This document shows, piece by piece, positions 43,024 to 51,811 of a stretch of 64,000 nt of DNA. How positions within the stretch are numbered: position 1 is the first letter of the stretch; each line of letters begins with the position of its first letter. Made by a program: the position numbers and the translations under genes. Location: positions 24,942-88,941 of the forward strand of contig WGNK01000049.1 in NCBI GenBank assembly GCA_016124535.1. Reading direction: 5' to 3'. The notes beneath the pieces were generated by a model that was not told where the DNA came from, searched no databases, and saw only the letters and a program-made list of their open reading frames with translations. The DNA comes from Azospirillum sp. Lineage in GTDB: Bacteria > Pseudomonadota > Alphaproteobacteria > Azospirillales > Azospirillaceae.

Positions 43024-43038
43024 ACTGTACGGTTCAGT
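43024..43038. promoter_or_regulatory. TetR operator copy 1
   Basis: ACTGTACGGTTCAGT, a 15-base inverted repeat with one mismatch, 45 bases before the efflux adaptor start. Shares the core with two further copies in the same intergenic region. Confidence 0.65.
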
Positions 43039-43082
43039 CTGGACCGGAAGATCGCTTGAGCGGGGGACTTCGTCAAGACTGG

Positions 43083-43097
43083 ACTGAACGGTTCAGT
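43083..43097. promoter_or_regulatory. TetR operator copy 2 (perfect palindrome)
   Basis: ACTGAACGGTTCAGT is a perfect palindrome about one central base, the best of the three copies, near the middle of the divergent region. Confidence 0.7.
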
Positions 43098-43168
43098 TTT
43101 GCGCATTGCGCATAGCAACCCGCCGCGCGATTGGCAGACCGCCCCCGCGCGATCGCTTGCGCAACCAG

Positions 43169-43183
43169 ACTGTACCGTTTAGT
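43169..43183. promoter_or_regulatory. TetR operator copy 3
   Basis: ACTGTACCGTTTAGT lies 54 bases before the regulator's ATG at 43237, well placed for autorepression. Confidence 0.65.
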
Positions 43184-43236
43184 TTAGGCGTGGGCGGCGA
43201 TGCATGCGCCCGGATGCCGCCGTGGGGGGCCAGATC

Positions 43237-43899
43237 ATGTCAACCGCGATTGCCGAGTGGATCGATTTGCCGACCGCCGAGGCCCCTGCGGCCGCCTCGA
43301 AACCGGCGCAGATTCTGGCCGCGGCAAGCAAGCTGTTCCTGTCCAAGGGCTTCGGCGCCACCAGCATGGACGCGGTGGCGCGCGAGGCCGGGGTCTCCAA
43401 GGCGACGCTCTACGCCCATTTCTCCGGCAAGGCGGAGCTGTTCGGCGCCATTGTCCGGGGCGAATGCCTGCGGCGGGCCGAGGGGCTGAGCCTTCCCATG
43501 ACCGACGCGGTCGAACCGGTCGAGGCGCTCTATCGGATGGGGCGTGCCTATCTTGACCTTTTGCTGTCGGAGAAGGCGCTGGCGGCGTTCCGCATGGTGG
43601 TGGCCGAATGCCAGCGCTTTCCCGAACTGGGGCAGGCCTTCTACCAGGCCGGGCCGGCGACCACCAAGGGTGGCCTCGCCACCTGGCTGGGTGGCCAGCA
43701 CCGCAGTGGTCGCCTGGACTGTCCCGACCCGGAGCTGGTGGCCGATCAGTTCCTCGGCATGATCCGCGGCCACGTCCATTTGCGCGGCCAATTGTGTTAC
43801 GGCGAGCCGCCGGGCGATGCCGAGCGGGACCGTCTGATCCGCGCTGCCGTGACCGCTCTGGTCCGTGCCTACGCCCCGGCGGACGGCCGCCCGACCTGA
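43237..43899 (+). CDS. TetR/AcrR family repressor of the efflux operon
   Basis: 220 residues. N-terminal TetR HTH (about 20-67): AAASKLFLSKGFGATSMDAV then AREAGVSKATLYAHFSGKAELFGA. The C-terminal ligand domain is helical, with YLDLLLSEKALAAFRMVVAE and a GQHRSGRLDCPDPELVADQFLGMI pattern typical of the AcrR C-terminal class. Start at 43237 was chosen because GGGGGG precedes it; an ATG at 43204 is possible. Three palindromic operators between it and the divergent efflux adaptor indicate that it represses both. Confidence 0.92.
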   Translation: MSTAIAEWIDLPTAEAPAAASKPAQILAAASKLFLSKGFGATSMDAVAREAGVSKATLYAHFSGKAELFGAIVRGECLRRAEGLSLPMTDAVEPVEALYRMGRAYLDLLLSEKALAAFRMVVAECQRFPELGQAFYQAGPATTKGGLATWLGGQHRSGRLDCPDPELVADQFLGMIRGHVHLRGQLCYGEPPGDAERDRLIRAAVTALVRAYAPADGRPT

Positions 43900-43939
43900 C
43901 CCGGGTTCGCGGGCGCCACTCGGCCGAGGGCGGCGGTGC

Positions 43940-44896
43940 CTAGCGGCGAACCTCGTGGACGTGTTCGAGATACCAGGCATAGGTTTTGCGGAAACCGTCT
44001 TCCAGACCGGTCGGGGCTTCCCAGCCCAGGTCCCTGAGCCGGCTGGTGTCCATCACCTTGCGCGGCGCGCCGTCGGGTTTTGAGGTATCGAAGACGAAGC
44101 GACCGCGATAGCCGACAATCTGCGCGATCAGATCGGCCAGTTCGGCAATGGTAATCTCGGTGCCGGTGCCGACATTGATGTGGTCTTCGCCGGAATAGTG
44201 CTTCAGCAGAAACACCAGGGCCCCACCGAGGTCATCGGCGTAAAGAAACTCGCGCTTCGGGGTTCCCGACCCCCACAGCTCGACGGTGTCGGCTCCTTTG
44301 ACCTTGGCGGCGTGAATTTTGGCTATCAGCGCTGCGGCGACATGCCCCTGGGTCAGGTTGAAATTGTCGCCCGCGCCGTAAAGGTTGGTCGGCATCGCCG
44401 CGATGAAGTCGCAGCCGTATTGGCGACGAAACGCCTGACACAGCTTGATGCCGGCGATCTTGGCCACCGCGTACCATTGGTTGGACGGCTCCAGGGGCCC
44501 GGTCAGCAGGGCATCCTCGTGCATCGGCTGCTCGGCCAGGCGAGGATAGATACAGCTCGATCCGAGAAACAGCAGCCGCTCGACCCGGGTCGCGTGGGCC
44601 GCCTGGATGATGTTGGTCTCGATCACCAGGTTGTCGTAGAGGAATTCGGCGGGTCGGGTGGAATTGGCATGGATGCCGCCGACCACCGCCGCCGCCATCA
44701 CGACGGCATCCGGCCGGTTCGCCGCCATCCAGGCTTCGACCGCCGACTGCCGGCGCAGGTCCAGTTCCGCGCGGGAGGCCGTCAGCACCTGGCAGTTTTC
44801 CGTGGCCAGCCACCGCACCACCGCGGAACCGGCCATGCCCTTGTGGCCGGCGACCCAGACCCGCTTGCCGGAAAGCTCATATTGGAACCTTGCCAC
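43940..44896 (-). CDS. fcl: GDP-L-fucose synthase
   Basis: 318-residue short-chain epimerase/reductase that makes GDP-L-fucose from GDP-4-keto-6-deoxymannose for surface polysaccharide. Visible: NADP-binding VWVAGHKGMAGSAVVRWL, catalytic Cys in FLGSSCIYPRLAEQPMHED, and the catalytic tyrosine and lysine in NQWYAVAKIAGIKLC. The start is GTG at 44896, with GAGGTG seven bases upstream; the open frame beyond it runs into the neighbouring kinase and is spurious. The partner enzyme GDP-mannose dehydratase (gmd) is not in the window. Confidence 0.93.
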   Translation of the reverse strand: MARFQYELSGKRVWVAGHKGMAGSAVVRWLATENCQVLTASRAELDLRRQSAVEAWMAANRPDAVVMAAAVVGGIHANSTRPAEFLYDNLVIETNIIQAAHATRVERLLFLGSSCIYPRLAEQPMHEDALLTGPLEPSNQWYAVAKIAGIKLCQAFRRQYGCDFIAAMPTNLYGAGDNFNLTQGHVAAALIAKIHAAKVKGADTVELWGSGTPKREFLYADDLGGALVFLLKHYSGEDHINVGTGTEITIAELADLIAQIVGYRGRFVFDTSKPDGAPRKVMDTSRLRDLGWEAPTGLEDGFRKTYAWYLEHVHEVRR

Positions 44897-45048
44897 CCGT
44901 TCACCTCGCCCGCCGGTGATGGTCAAGCCACAAAGGGATGCCGTTTGCACCGTCCGATCCAGGCAGTCAAGTCCGCTCTGTCCGCGAAAAAGCCGGTAGG
45001 GGGCCGTGGTTTGGCGCGACCGGCTGATCGGTTGCCGGCCGGGCCTGA

Positions 45049-48000
45049 TCAGATCAGGCAGCCCGGAGCCGCCTCGTCGATCGATTGAGCGGGCGGGTTG
45101 CCCTCCCATTGCGGTTCGGTCTTGCTGGCAAAAGGCAGGTCGACCCAGAACACGCTGCCCTGGCCGGCCTCGCTTTGGAAGCCGATATTGCCACCGACCA
45201 GTTTGATCAGCTTGCGGGTTACCGCCAGACCGATGCCGGTGCCTTCGATCTCGCTGCCTTCGGCGCCCAGCCGATTGAACGGCTGGAACAGTTGGTCCTG
45301 CTTGTCCCTGGCAATGCCTATTCCGGTATCCAGCACGGTGATCCTGAGCATTTCGCCATAGGGTGCCGGGGTGCAATCGATCACCACCCGGCCGCCGGGC
45401 TGGTTGTACTTGATGCCGTTGGACAGCAGATTGAGCAGGATGCGCTTGAATGCGGTGGCGTCGGTTCGAACGGCAACCGCCCGGTGTTTGGAGATCCGGT
45501 CGATGACCGCCACGTTGTGACGCTGTGCGAGGCCCTCGACCAGAGCCAGGCAGTCGGGCATGGCATCCTGGACGCACAAGTTTTCGATCTTGAATTCGAA
45601 GCGTTCGGCCTCGATGCGGGCAAGATCGAGGACTTCGTTGATCAGAGTCAGAAGATGCTCGCCGGCCTTGAGGATAATCGTCAGGTAGTCGCGTTGCTTC
45701 TGCGCGGCGCTGCCGTCCAGACCGTCGAGCAGCAATTGTCCGAAGCCGAGGATCGCATTCATCGGCGTGCGCAATTCATGGCTCACCGAGGCCAGAAATT
45801 CGGATTTTGCCAGGTTGGCGGCGTCGGCCAATTCCCGCGCCTCGACCAGCCCGCGTTGGACCTCCTTCAATTCGGTCACATCGACGAAACTGGCGATCAT
45901 TGCCGGGCAATCCTCGAACTGGGTCGGCTGCGCCGACATCACCGCCCAGAATGGACCGCCGCCGTGGCGACGCAGGCGCAGTTCCAGGTTCTCGATCGTG
46001 CTGCCTTCGGCGGTCTGGGCGATGGTGTCGCGATAATCGGCCGGTTTGAACCAGAAGGCTTCGAGCGACATGCCAGGGAGGTCTTGGGGCGCCACGCCGA
46101 GCAGACGGCTGGTCGCCCGGTTGGCGAACAGGATATTGCCGCTTGGGTGGCCGGCGACCACCAGGGGCAGCGGTGCTGCGTCGGCGATGAGGCGGAAGCG
46201 AGCCTCGCTGACCTGAAGGGCTTGCTCGGCGATTTTTCGTTCGGTGGTATCGCGGCTATAAATGGCGGTCCGGACCACGCTGCCCCGGCTGTCCAGGATC
46301 GGGTAGAGTTGGGTCTTGATCCAGCGGCCCAGCCGAAAATACTCGCGCTCCAGCGGCTGGCCGGTCTCGAAGGCCTCGTCGAGCATGGGGGTGAAATGCT
46401 GCCGGGCCTCGGCCGGCACCACTTCATCAAGCGATCGGCCGGCGCAGGCCTCGGCGGTTTGGCCAAAGCGCTGCGCTGCGGCGCGGTTGATCGCCAGGAG
46501 CCGGCGGTCTCGTCCGACCAGCCCGACGGCATCGGTGGTGGCGTCGAACACGGCCTGGAGATTGGCCCGACTTTCATAAAGCGCAGCCTCGGTGCGCTGG
46601 CGTTGGGTTACATCGGTTATGATCGCGATGAAGCCGGTTTGGGCGCCGGAGTCATCGAATTCAAAGGCCAGGTCGATCTGCAGGTCGGCCAGCCGGCCAT
46701 TCGGCAGGCGCAGGTGGCCGATCCAGGGCGCCGGTACGATCGCATCGGCCGGAGGCTGGGCGTGGAATCGCTTAAGCCGGCGGCGTTCCTGGTCGTCGAC
46801 CGCGAAATCGGACAGCCGCTGCCCGATCAGCGCCTCCGGCGTCAGGCCGAACAGGCGGGCGAGCGCCGCGTTCGAGAAGGTGATGTCGCCGTTTCGTTGG
46901 GCTCGGAAGACGCCATGGGGGATGGCTTCGACCAGGGTACGGTAGCGGCGTTCGCGGGCCCGGCTTTCGCGGCTCAGGCGATTTGCCAGCCTTAGCGCTT
47001 CCGAGCGGGTGCCGGCGAGCGATTTCACCATCGCGAACAGCATCAAGGTGGTCGATAGCCCCGCTGCCAGAACCGTCCAGGGTTGCCAGGCTTGGGCGTG
47101 CTCCTCACTGAACCATAGCGTCAGCTGATGCCCGCCGATCGTGACGACTTCGCGGTAGGTCGGGCGGTGCAGGCGCGGCTGGGGGTCATGGCCTTCGTCC
47201 AAGGGCGCATCGATGACGGTATCGCTGTCGAACAACTGGGCGTCCGCGGTTGCATCCGGCCCGTCATAGACCTCGATGTCGATGGTGGACCCCGCAGAGT
47301 TGATGCTCCTCATCAGCGTGTCCAGGTTCCAGACCGCGGTAACCCAGCCGCGGATCGGCGGTTGGCCCTCCTCGGCCGAGCGCGCCGCCGCCGCCGGGTT
47401 GCCAACCGGCACCACCATCAGATGGCCGTATTTTCGTCCATCATAGTTCTGGACCATGGATACCCTGGGCGACAAGGTCGGTTGGCCGCTGGCGCGGGCC
47501 GCGTCGTAAGTGGCGCGGCCGTATTCGGCAGACGAGCAGACATCCAGCCCAAGTTTGGTCTTGTCGACGCCCAGGCCATCCCAAAACACGACCGGGCAGT
47601 ATTCAGCCCGGTCGCCGGGGGGCGATATCGAAAAGCGACTGCGGCCTTCGGCTCGAAGGTCGTCGAGAAAGGCGGACAGGGCGGGCGCCGGAACCAGCGC
47701 GACATAGGCGATGCGCTCCAGACCGGGGAAGGCGGCGGGAATCTGCAGGCTGGTGACCAGGTTTTGCCAATTTTCCTGGTGTACCCGACCGGGATCGGAC
47801 AATAGGGCGGCGGCGCTGCGCAGAAGGATCTCGTACTGGGCCAGACGTTCCTTGAGATTGGCCAGGATGACCGCGGACCGTTCGACCAGATGCGATTGTT
47901 GCCAGGCCCTGCCGGCATCCTCGGCGCTCTGCCAGCCCAGGATGGTTGCCGCCAAGCCGATAGCCAGGATGACCGAGGCGGTCCGGCGGCCGATCGCACC

Positions 48001-48114
48001 ATCGAGCCGGAACCGGTGGGCATCCGCATCCGCGGAATTCCGGTCGGTCGCGTTGCGATCTGCTCCGTTGATTGCCGGCAAGACCCGTCCGTCCACCCGT
48101 CGTCTCCGCACCAC
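45049..48114 (-). CDS. CHASE/PAS membrane histidine kinase
   Basis: 1021-residue sensor kinase. Membrane helices at about 43-60 and 340-360 enclose a CHASE-type periplasmic sensor (about 85-310, with LQIPAAFPGLERIAYVALVP, FWDGLG and GWVTAVWNLDTLM). Three PAS domains follow (about 395-505, 520-635, 645-765). HisKA has ASVSHELRTPMNAILGFGQL and HATPase has LLNLLSNGIKYNQPGG, DTGIGI and GTGIGLAVTRKL. No receiver domain and no adjacent response regulator gene were seen, so its partner is elsewhere. The ligand is unknown; CHASE domains bind small organic molecules. Confidence 0.92.
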   Translation of the reverse strand: MVRRRRVDGRVLPAINGADRNATDRNSADADAHRFRLDGAIGRRTASVILAIGLAATILGWQSAEDAGRAWQQSHLVERSAVILANLKERLAQYEILLRSAAALLSDPGRVHQENWQNLVTSLQIPAAFPGLERIAYVALVPAPALSAFLDDLRAEGRSRFSISPPGDRAEYCPVVFWDGLGVDKTKLGLDVCSSAEYGRATYDAARASGQPTLSPRVSMVQNYDGRKYGHLMVVPVGNPAAAARSAEEGQPPIRGWVTAVWNLDTLMRSINSAGSTIDIEVYDGPDATADAQLFDSDTVIDAPLDEGHDPQPRLHRPTYREVVTIGGHQLTLWFSEEHAQAWQPWTVLAAGLSTTLMLFAMVKSLAGTRSEALRLANRLSRESRARERRYRTLVEAIPHGVFRAQRNGDITFSNAALARLFGLTPEALIGQRLSDFAVDDQERRRLKRFHAQPPADAIVPAPWIGHLRLPNGRLADLQIDLAFEFDDSGAQTGFIAIITDVTQRQRTEAALYESRANLQAVFDATTDAVGLVGRDRRLLAINRAAAQRFGQTAEACAGRSLDEVVPAEARQHFTPMLDEAFETGQPLEREYFRLGRWIKTQLYPILDSRGSVVRTAIYSRDTTERKIAEQALQVSEARFRLIADAAPLPLVVAGHPSGNILFANRATSRLLGVAPQDLPGMSLEAFWFKPADYRDTIAQTAEGSTIENLELRLRRHGGGPFWAVMSAQPTQFEDCPAMIASFVDVTELKEVQRGLVEARELADAANLAKSEFLASVSHELRTPMNAILGFGQLLLDGLDGSAAQKQRDYLTIILKAGEHLLTLINEVLDLARIEAERFEFKIENLCVQDAMPDCLALVEGLAQRHNVAVIDRISKHRAVAVRTDATAFKRILLNLLSNGIKYNQPGGRVVIDCTPAPYGEMLRITVLDTGIGIARDKQDQLFQPFNRLGAEGSEIEGTGIGLAVTRKLIKLVGGNIGFQSEAGQGSVFWVDLPFASKTEPQWEGNPPAQSIDEAAPGCLI

Positions 48115-48297
48115 CGATCGAATACCGCTACTGAACTGAGATCGTGGGGGCTTGGCGATTAATTTTTCATTGAGAGACCACGCACTTCCTCAACCGCAGC
48201 CTACGGCACGGTTGTGACCGATCGTGGCGAAACCAATCCTTGCCGAATCCCACGGCGCGGCAATGATCGATGTACGTTGCTCGGACGGGAGTGGATC

Positions 48298-49185
48298 TTA
48301 TCGGGGTTGGTTTACCGTCACGGCCGCGCCGCTTTCGACCGGCCGGCCGGGGTCGGGCAGGCCCCATTCCGCCCAAGAGCCGTCATAGACCGCGACCGGA
48401 GCCGCCGTACCGGCCAGTTCCAGGGCCAGCGCCACCACACAGGCGGTGACGCCGCTGCCGCAACTCGCGATCACCGGGCGGCTGCGGTCGATGCCGGCGG
48501 CGGCGATCCGTGCGGCCAATTGGTCCGCCGGCAGGAAAGTCTTCGAAGCGGGGTCGAGCAGGTCGGTATAGGGCAGGTTAAGACTGCCTGGAACGTGGCC
48601 GCGCCGCCGGCCCGGCCATGGATCCTCGACCGATCCGTCGAACCGTCCGGCGGCGCGGGCATCGACCAGTTGCTCGGCCCGGCTGGTGATATTGGCGAGA
48701 ACCGCAGTTGCCGACCGGTACAACGCGGGATTGAGGCTCGCGGAAAACGACACCGGCCTCGGGATGGTCGGTTCGGCCGTGACCGGATGGCCCTCGGCCC
48801 GCCATTTCGGCAGGCCGCCATCGAGCACCGCCACCGCCCGATGGCCGAAGGCGCGGAACATCCACCACACCCGTGCCGCCGACATCATGCCGTGGCTGTC
48901 ATAGATCACCACCCGACTGTCGTTGCCGATGCCCAGCGCACCGACCTTGGCGGCGAAGGTCCCGGCATCGGGCAGCATGTGGGGCAGCGACGAGGTCTTG
49001 TCGGAAATCTCGTCGATGTCGAAGAACACCGCGCCGGGGATGTGCCACGCCGCATACTCGGCGTGAGCGTCGCGGCCGGAACCTGGCATCAGGTAAGTAC
49101 CGTCGATCAGTCTGAGGTCCGGCTGCGCCAGATGGACCTTCAACCATTCGGAGCATACCAGCGCGTTCGGGCAGGATTGCGACAT
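48298..49185 (-). CDS. sseA: 3-mercaptopyruvate sulfurtransferase
   Basis: 295-residue two-domain rhodanese. The active loop ASCGSGVTACVVALAL in the second domain has the CGSGVTA pattern of mercaptopyruvate sulfurtransferases rather than the CRKGVTA of thiosulfate sulfurtransferases. The first, inactive domain carries DAHAEYAAWHIPGAVFFDID, and the hinge has GRRRGHVPGSLNLPY. The ATG at 49185 has GGAGGGG upstream. It lies in a run of amino acid and sulfur genes (alanyl editing, cysteine synthase). Confidence 0.92.
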   Translation of the reverse strand: MSQSCPNALVCSEWLKVHLAQPDLRLIDGTYLMPGSGRDAHAEYAAWHIPGAVFFDIDEISDKTSSLPHMLPDAGTFAAKVGALGIGNDSRVVIYDSHGMMSAARVWWMFRAFGHRAVAVLDGGLPKWRAEGHPVTAEPTIPRPVSFSASLNPALYRSATAVLANITSRAEQLVDARAAGRFDGSVEDPWPGRRRGHVPGSLNLPYTDLLDPASKTFLPADQLAARIAAAGIDRSRPVIASCGSGVTACVVALALELAGTAAPVAVYDGSWAEWGLPDPGRPVESGAAVTVNQPR

Positions 49186-49213
49186 TTGGGACGTCCCCTC
49201 CGTTTTGGGCGCT

Positions 49214-49972
49214 TCAACAGGCCCCGTGCGGCTGGCATGGGTTCAGCTTCGCCTGATCGACCAGGGCGATCACCACCCGACGATTCTGCTTGCCCTTGTT
49301 CTCGATCTTGACCACCTCGACCCGGCCGATTTCCCCGGTCCGCGCGACATGGGTGCCGCCGCAGGGCTGAAGGTCGACGCCTTCGATCTCCAGCAGGCGC
49401 ACCCGGCCGGTTCCGGTCGGCGGCTTGACCGACATCGTGCGCACCAGTTCGGGCTGGGCCGCCAAAGCCTGGTCAGCGATCCAGCGCGACCGCACCGGGT
49501 GATCCTCGGCGATCAGCCGGTTGATCGCGGCGGTGATCGCCTCCTTGTCCAGGCTTGCGGTCGGCAGGTTGAAATCGAGCCGGCTGCGGTCGGTCCCGAC
49601 CTGGCCGCCGGTCACCGAGCCCGGCACCACCGCGCACAGCAGATGCAGGCAGGTGTGCATCCGCATATGGCGATGGCGACGCGCCCAGTCCAGCTCGGCC
49701 TCTACCGCGGTGCCCGGGGCGGGCAGGGTGCTGCCCGGCGGGACGAGATGAAGCACCGCCTCGGCACCATCGGCTTTGGCCCCGTCGGCCTTCACGGTAT
49801 CGATCACGGCCAGGCTGGTGCCGTCGAAGCGGAGCTGTCCGGTATCGCCCGGCTGGCCGCCGGCGGTCGGATAGAACACCGTACGGTCGAGCCGGATGCC
49901 GCGCTCGTCGGCCGCGACCACGGTCGCAGTGCAGCGTTGGGCATAGGCGTCCTCGCGAAATACCTGGGTCAT
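49214..49972 (-). CDS. Alanyl-tRNA editing protein, AlaX type
   Basis: 252-residue free-standing editing domain that hydrolyses mischarged Ser- or Gly-tRNA(Ala). Zinc ligands are visible as HRHMRMHTCLHLLCAVVPG (HxxxH) and EGVDLQPCGGTHVARTGEIG (CxxxH). The N-terminal TVFYPTAGGQPGDTG is the AlaRS-type editing motif. Start at ATG 49972; the frame is open far upstream, but that part overlaps the cysteine synthase gene in another frame. 23 bases after that gene's stop. Confidence 0.92.
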   Translation of the reverse strand: MTQVFREDAYAQRCTATVVAADERGIRLDRTVFYPTAGGQPGDTGQLRFDGTSLAVIDTVKADGAKADGAEAVLHLVPPGSTLPAPGTAVEAELDWARRHRHMRMHTCLHLLCAVVPGSVTGGQVGTDRSRLDFNLPTASLDKEAITAAINRLIAEDHPVRSRWIADQALAAQPELVRTMSVKPPTGTGRVRLLEIEGVDLQPCGGTHVARTGEIGRVEVVKIENKGKQNRRVVIALVDQAKLNPCQPHGAC

Positions 49973-49995
49973 TCGCACCAAGCCCTTCCGTCGCT

Positions 49996-51027
49996 TCAGT
50001 CGTCGAGCCAGTCCGGCACCGGCAGGTTTTTTTCCCTGAGGAAGACCGGGTTGAACAGTTTGGATTGGTAGCGGGTGCCGAAGTCGGCGAGGATGGTGAC
50101 CACGGTGTGGCCCGGTCCCAGCGCCTGCGCCACCTTGATCGCGCCGACCACGTTGACGCCGGTCGAGCCACCGAGCACCAGCCCTTCGTGCTTCAGCAGG
50201 TCGAACAGGCAGGGCAGGGCCTCTTCGTCGGTCACCTGGACCGCGTCGTCGATCGGCGCGCCGTCGAGATTGGCGGTGATCCGGCCCTGGCCGATGCCCT
50301 CGGTGATCGAGCTGCCCTCGGCCTTCAGTTCGCCGTGCTTGTAATAGTGGTAAAGCGCCGCCCCCATCGGGTCGGCCAGCACGGTCCGGATCTTGGGGTT
50401 GCGCTCTTTGAGCGCCATCGCCACCCCGGCCAGGGTGCCGCCGGTGCCGACCGCACAGGTGAAGGCATCGATCCGTCCCGCGGTCTGATCCCAGATTTCG
50501 CGGCCGGTGGTCTGGCGGTGGCCTTCGCGGTTGGCGACATTGTCGAACTGATTGGCCCAGATCGCGCCATTGGGTGCGGTTGCCGCCAGGTCTGTGGCCA
50601 GGCGTTCGGAGTATTTGACGTAGTTGCCGGGATCGCTGTAGGGCGCCGCCGGGACCAGGCGAAGGTCGGCGCCGATCAGGCGCAGCATGTCCTTTTTTTC
50701 CTGGCTCTGGGTGTCCGGCATCACGATCACCGAACGGTAACCCAGCGCATTGCCGACCAGGGTCAGGCCGATGCCGGTATTGCCCGCGGTGCCCTCGACG
50801 ATGGTGCCGCCCGGGCGCAGCAGTCCGCGCTGTTCGGCATCGCGCACGATTGCGATCGCCGCACGGTCCTTGACCGAGCCGCCGGGATTGAGGAACTCGG
50901 CCTTGCCCAGAATCTCGCAGCCGGTCAGTTTCGACGGACCGGCGAGCCGGATCAGAGGCGTGTTGCCGATGCTGCCGATGAAGCCGTCGCGAATAGCCAA
51001 GGCGGTGGTCCTGCTCAAAGGGGGCAC
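49996..51027 (-). CDS. cysK: Cysteine synthase A
   Basis: 343-residue PLP enzyme that makes cysteine from O-acetylserine and sulfide. The PLP lysine is in FLNPGGSVKDRAAI, the substrate loop in IVEGTAGNTGIGLTLVGNAL, and the phosphate loop in CAVGTGGTLAGVAMAL; ITEGIGQGRI also fits the family. The annotated start is GTG at 51027; TTG at 51000 (MAIRDGFIGSIGNTPLIRL) is possible and neither has a strong ribosome site. The chain is about 20-30 residues longer than E. coli CysK, as in many alphaproteobacteria. Confidence 0.92.
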   Translation of the reverse strand: MPPLSRTTALAIRDGFIGSIGNTPLIRLAGPSKLTGCEILGKAEFLNPGGSVKDRAAIAIVRDAEQRGLLRPGGTIVEGTAGNTGIGLTLVGNALGYRSVIVMPDTQSQEKKDMLRLIGADLRLVPAAPYSDPGNYVKYSERLATDLAATAPNGAIWANQFDNVANREGHRQTTGREIWDQTAGRIDAFTCAVGTGGTLAGVAMALKERNPKIRTVLADPMGAALYHYYKHGELKAEGSSITEGIGQGRITANLDGAPIDDAVQVTDEEALPCLFDLLKHEGLVLGGSTGVNVVGAIKVAQALGPGHTVVTILADFGTRYQSKLFNPVFLREKNLPVPDWLDD

Positions 51028-51088
51028 TGATTCCGCCGCCGAAGGTAGCTTCCGAACCGCCGCGGATCAAGCCCGTGCCGGCCAGAGT

Positions 51089-51691
51089 TCAGCTGCGCCA
51101 ACGATGACGCAAGGCCTCGTGGTGGCGGGCGAGCCAGCCGAGCGCGACGATCGTCAGGCCGTTGTCGAGCCGGGGCGTATCGAGCCAGCCGATCGCTTTG
51201 GCGGCGGGCACCGCGAAGGCGCGGATATCTTCGTGCTCATGGGCCAAGCCGTGGATGCCTTCGGCGCCGGCGGCATCGACGCGGGCGCAGAACAGATGCA
51301 CAGTCTCCGAAGAAATGCCCGGACTGACCACGTAGCCGCCGATCGCCTCCAGGGTCGAGACGGTGCAGCCGATCTCTTCCAGGGTTTCGCGTCGGGCGAC
51401 CGCCTCGACGGTCTCGCCGGGATCCATGATGCCGGCGACCACTTCGATCTGCCAGGGCGGGCGTCCGGCGGCGTGGGCACCCATGCGAAACTGTTCGATC
51501 AGCACAACCTGATCGAGCACCGGATCATAGGGCAAAACGCCGACGACATGGCCGCGTTCCAGAACCTCGCGCGACATCGGCTCGCTCCAGCTGCCGTCGA
51601 ACTTGCGGTGGCGCAGCCGGTAGCGGTCGACCCGGGCATAGCCCCGATAGACGGGATCACGTTGGAGAATCTCGATATCCTGGTCGGTCAC
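51089..51691 (-). CDS. Nudix hydrolase, ADP-ribose pyrophosphatase type
   Basis: 200-residue Nudix protein. The full Nudix box is present, starting GIMDPGETVEAVARRE and ending TLEEIG (about residues 90-112), preceded by VVLIEQFRMG and WQIEVVAGI, typical of NudF-like ADP-ribose pyrophosphatases. It removes ADP-ribose or related nucleotide sugars. On the same strand as the cysteine synthase, 61 bases upstream of it, and possibly co-transcribed. Confidence 0.88.
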   Translation of the reverse strand: MTDQDIEILQRDPVYRGYARVDRYRLRHRKFDGSWSEPMSREVLERGHVVGVLPYDPVLDQVVLIEQFRMGAHAAGRPPWQIEVVAGIMDPGETVEAVARRETLEEIGCTVSTLEAIGGYVVSPGISSETVHLFCARVDAAGAEGIHGLAHEHEDIRAFAVPAAKAIGWLDTPRLDNGLTIVALGWLARHHEALRHRWRS

Positions 51692-51811
51692 GGGCGGCGG
51701 TCCTGGTCTGACGGGGGCGGGGGGCCGAAGGAGGGCGGCGAGCGCTGGGGCCTCGACACCCCCATACGGGCAGCTTCGGCGGCGGGCGTCAAGCGCTGCG
51801 GCCTGGCTGGT

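Noticed and set aside
43940..45577. GDP-fucose synthase extended to 545 residues
   Set aside because: The extension covers the end of the histidine kinase in another frame; the GTG at 44896 fits the family N-terminus.
49214..51070. A 618-residue fusion of AlaX with an upstream segment
   Set aside because: The upstream 366 residues overlap cysK in another frame and are Arg/Gly/Pro-rich noise; AlaX has its own ATG at 49972 and normal family length.
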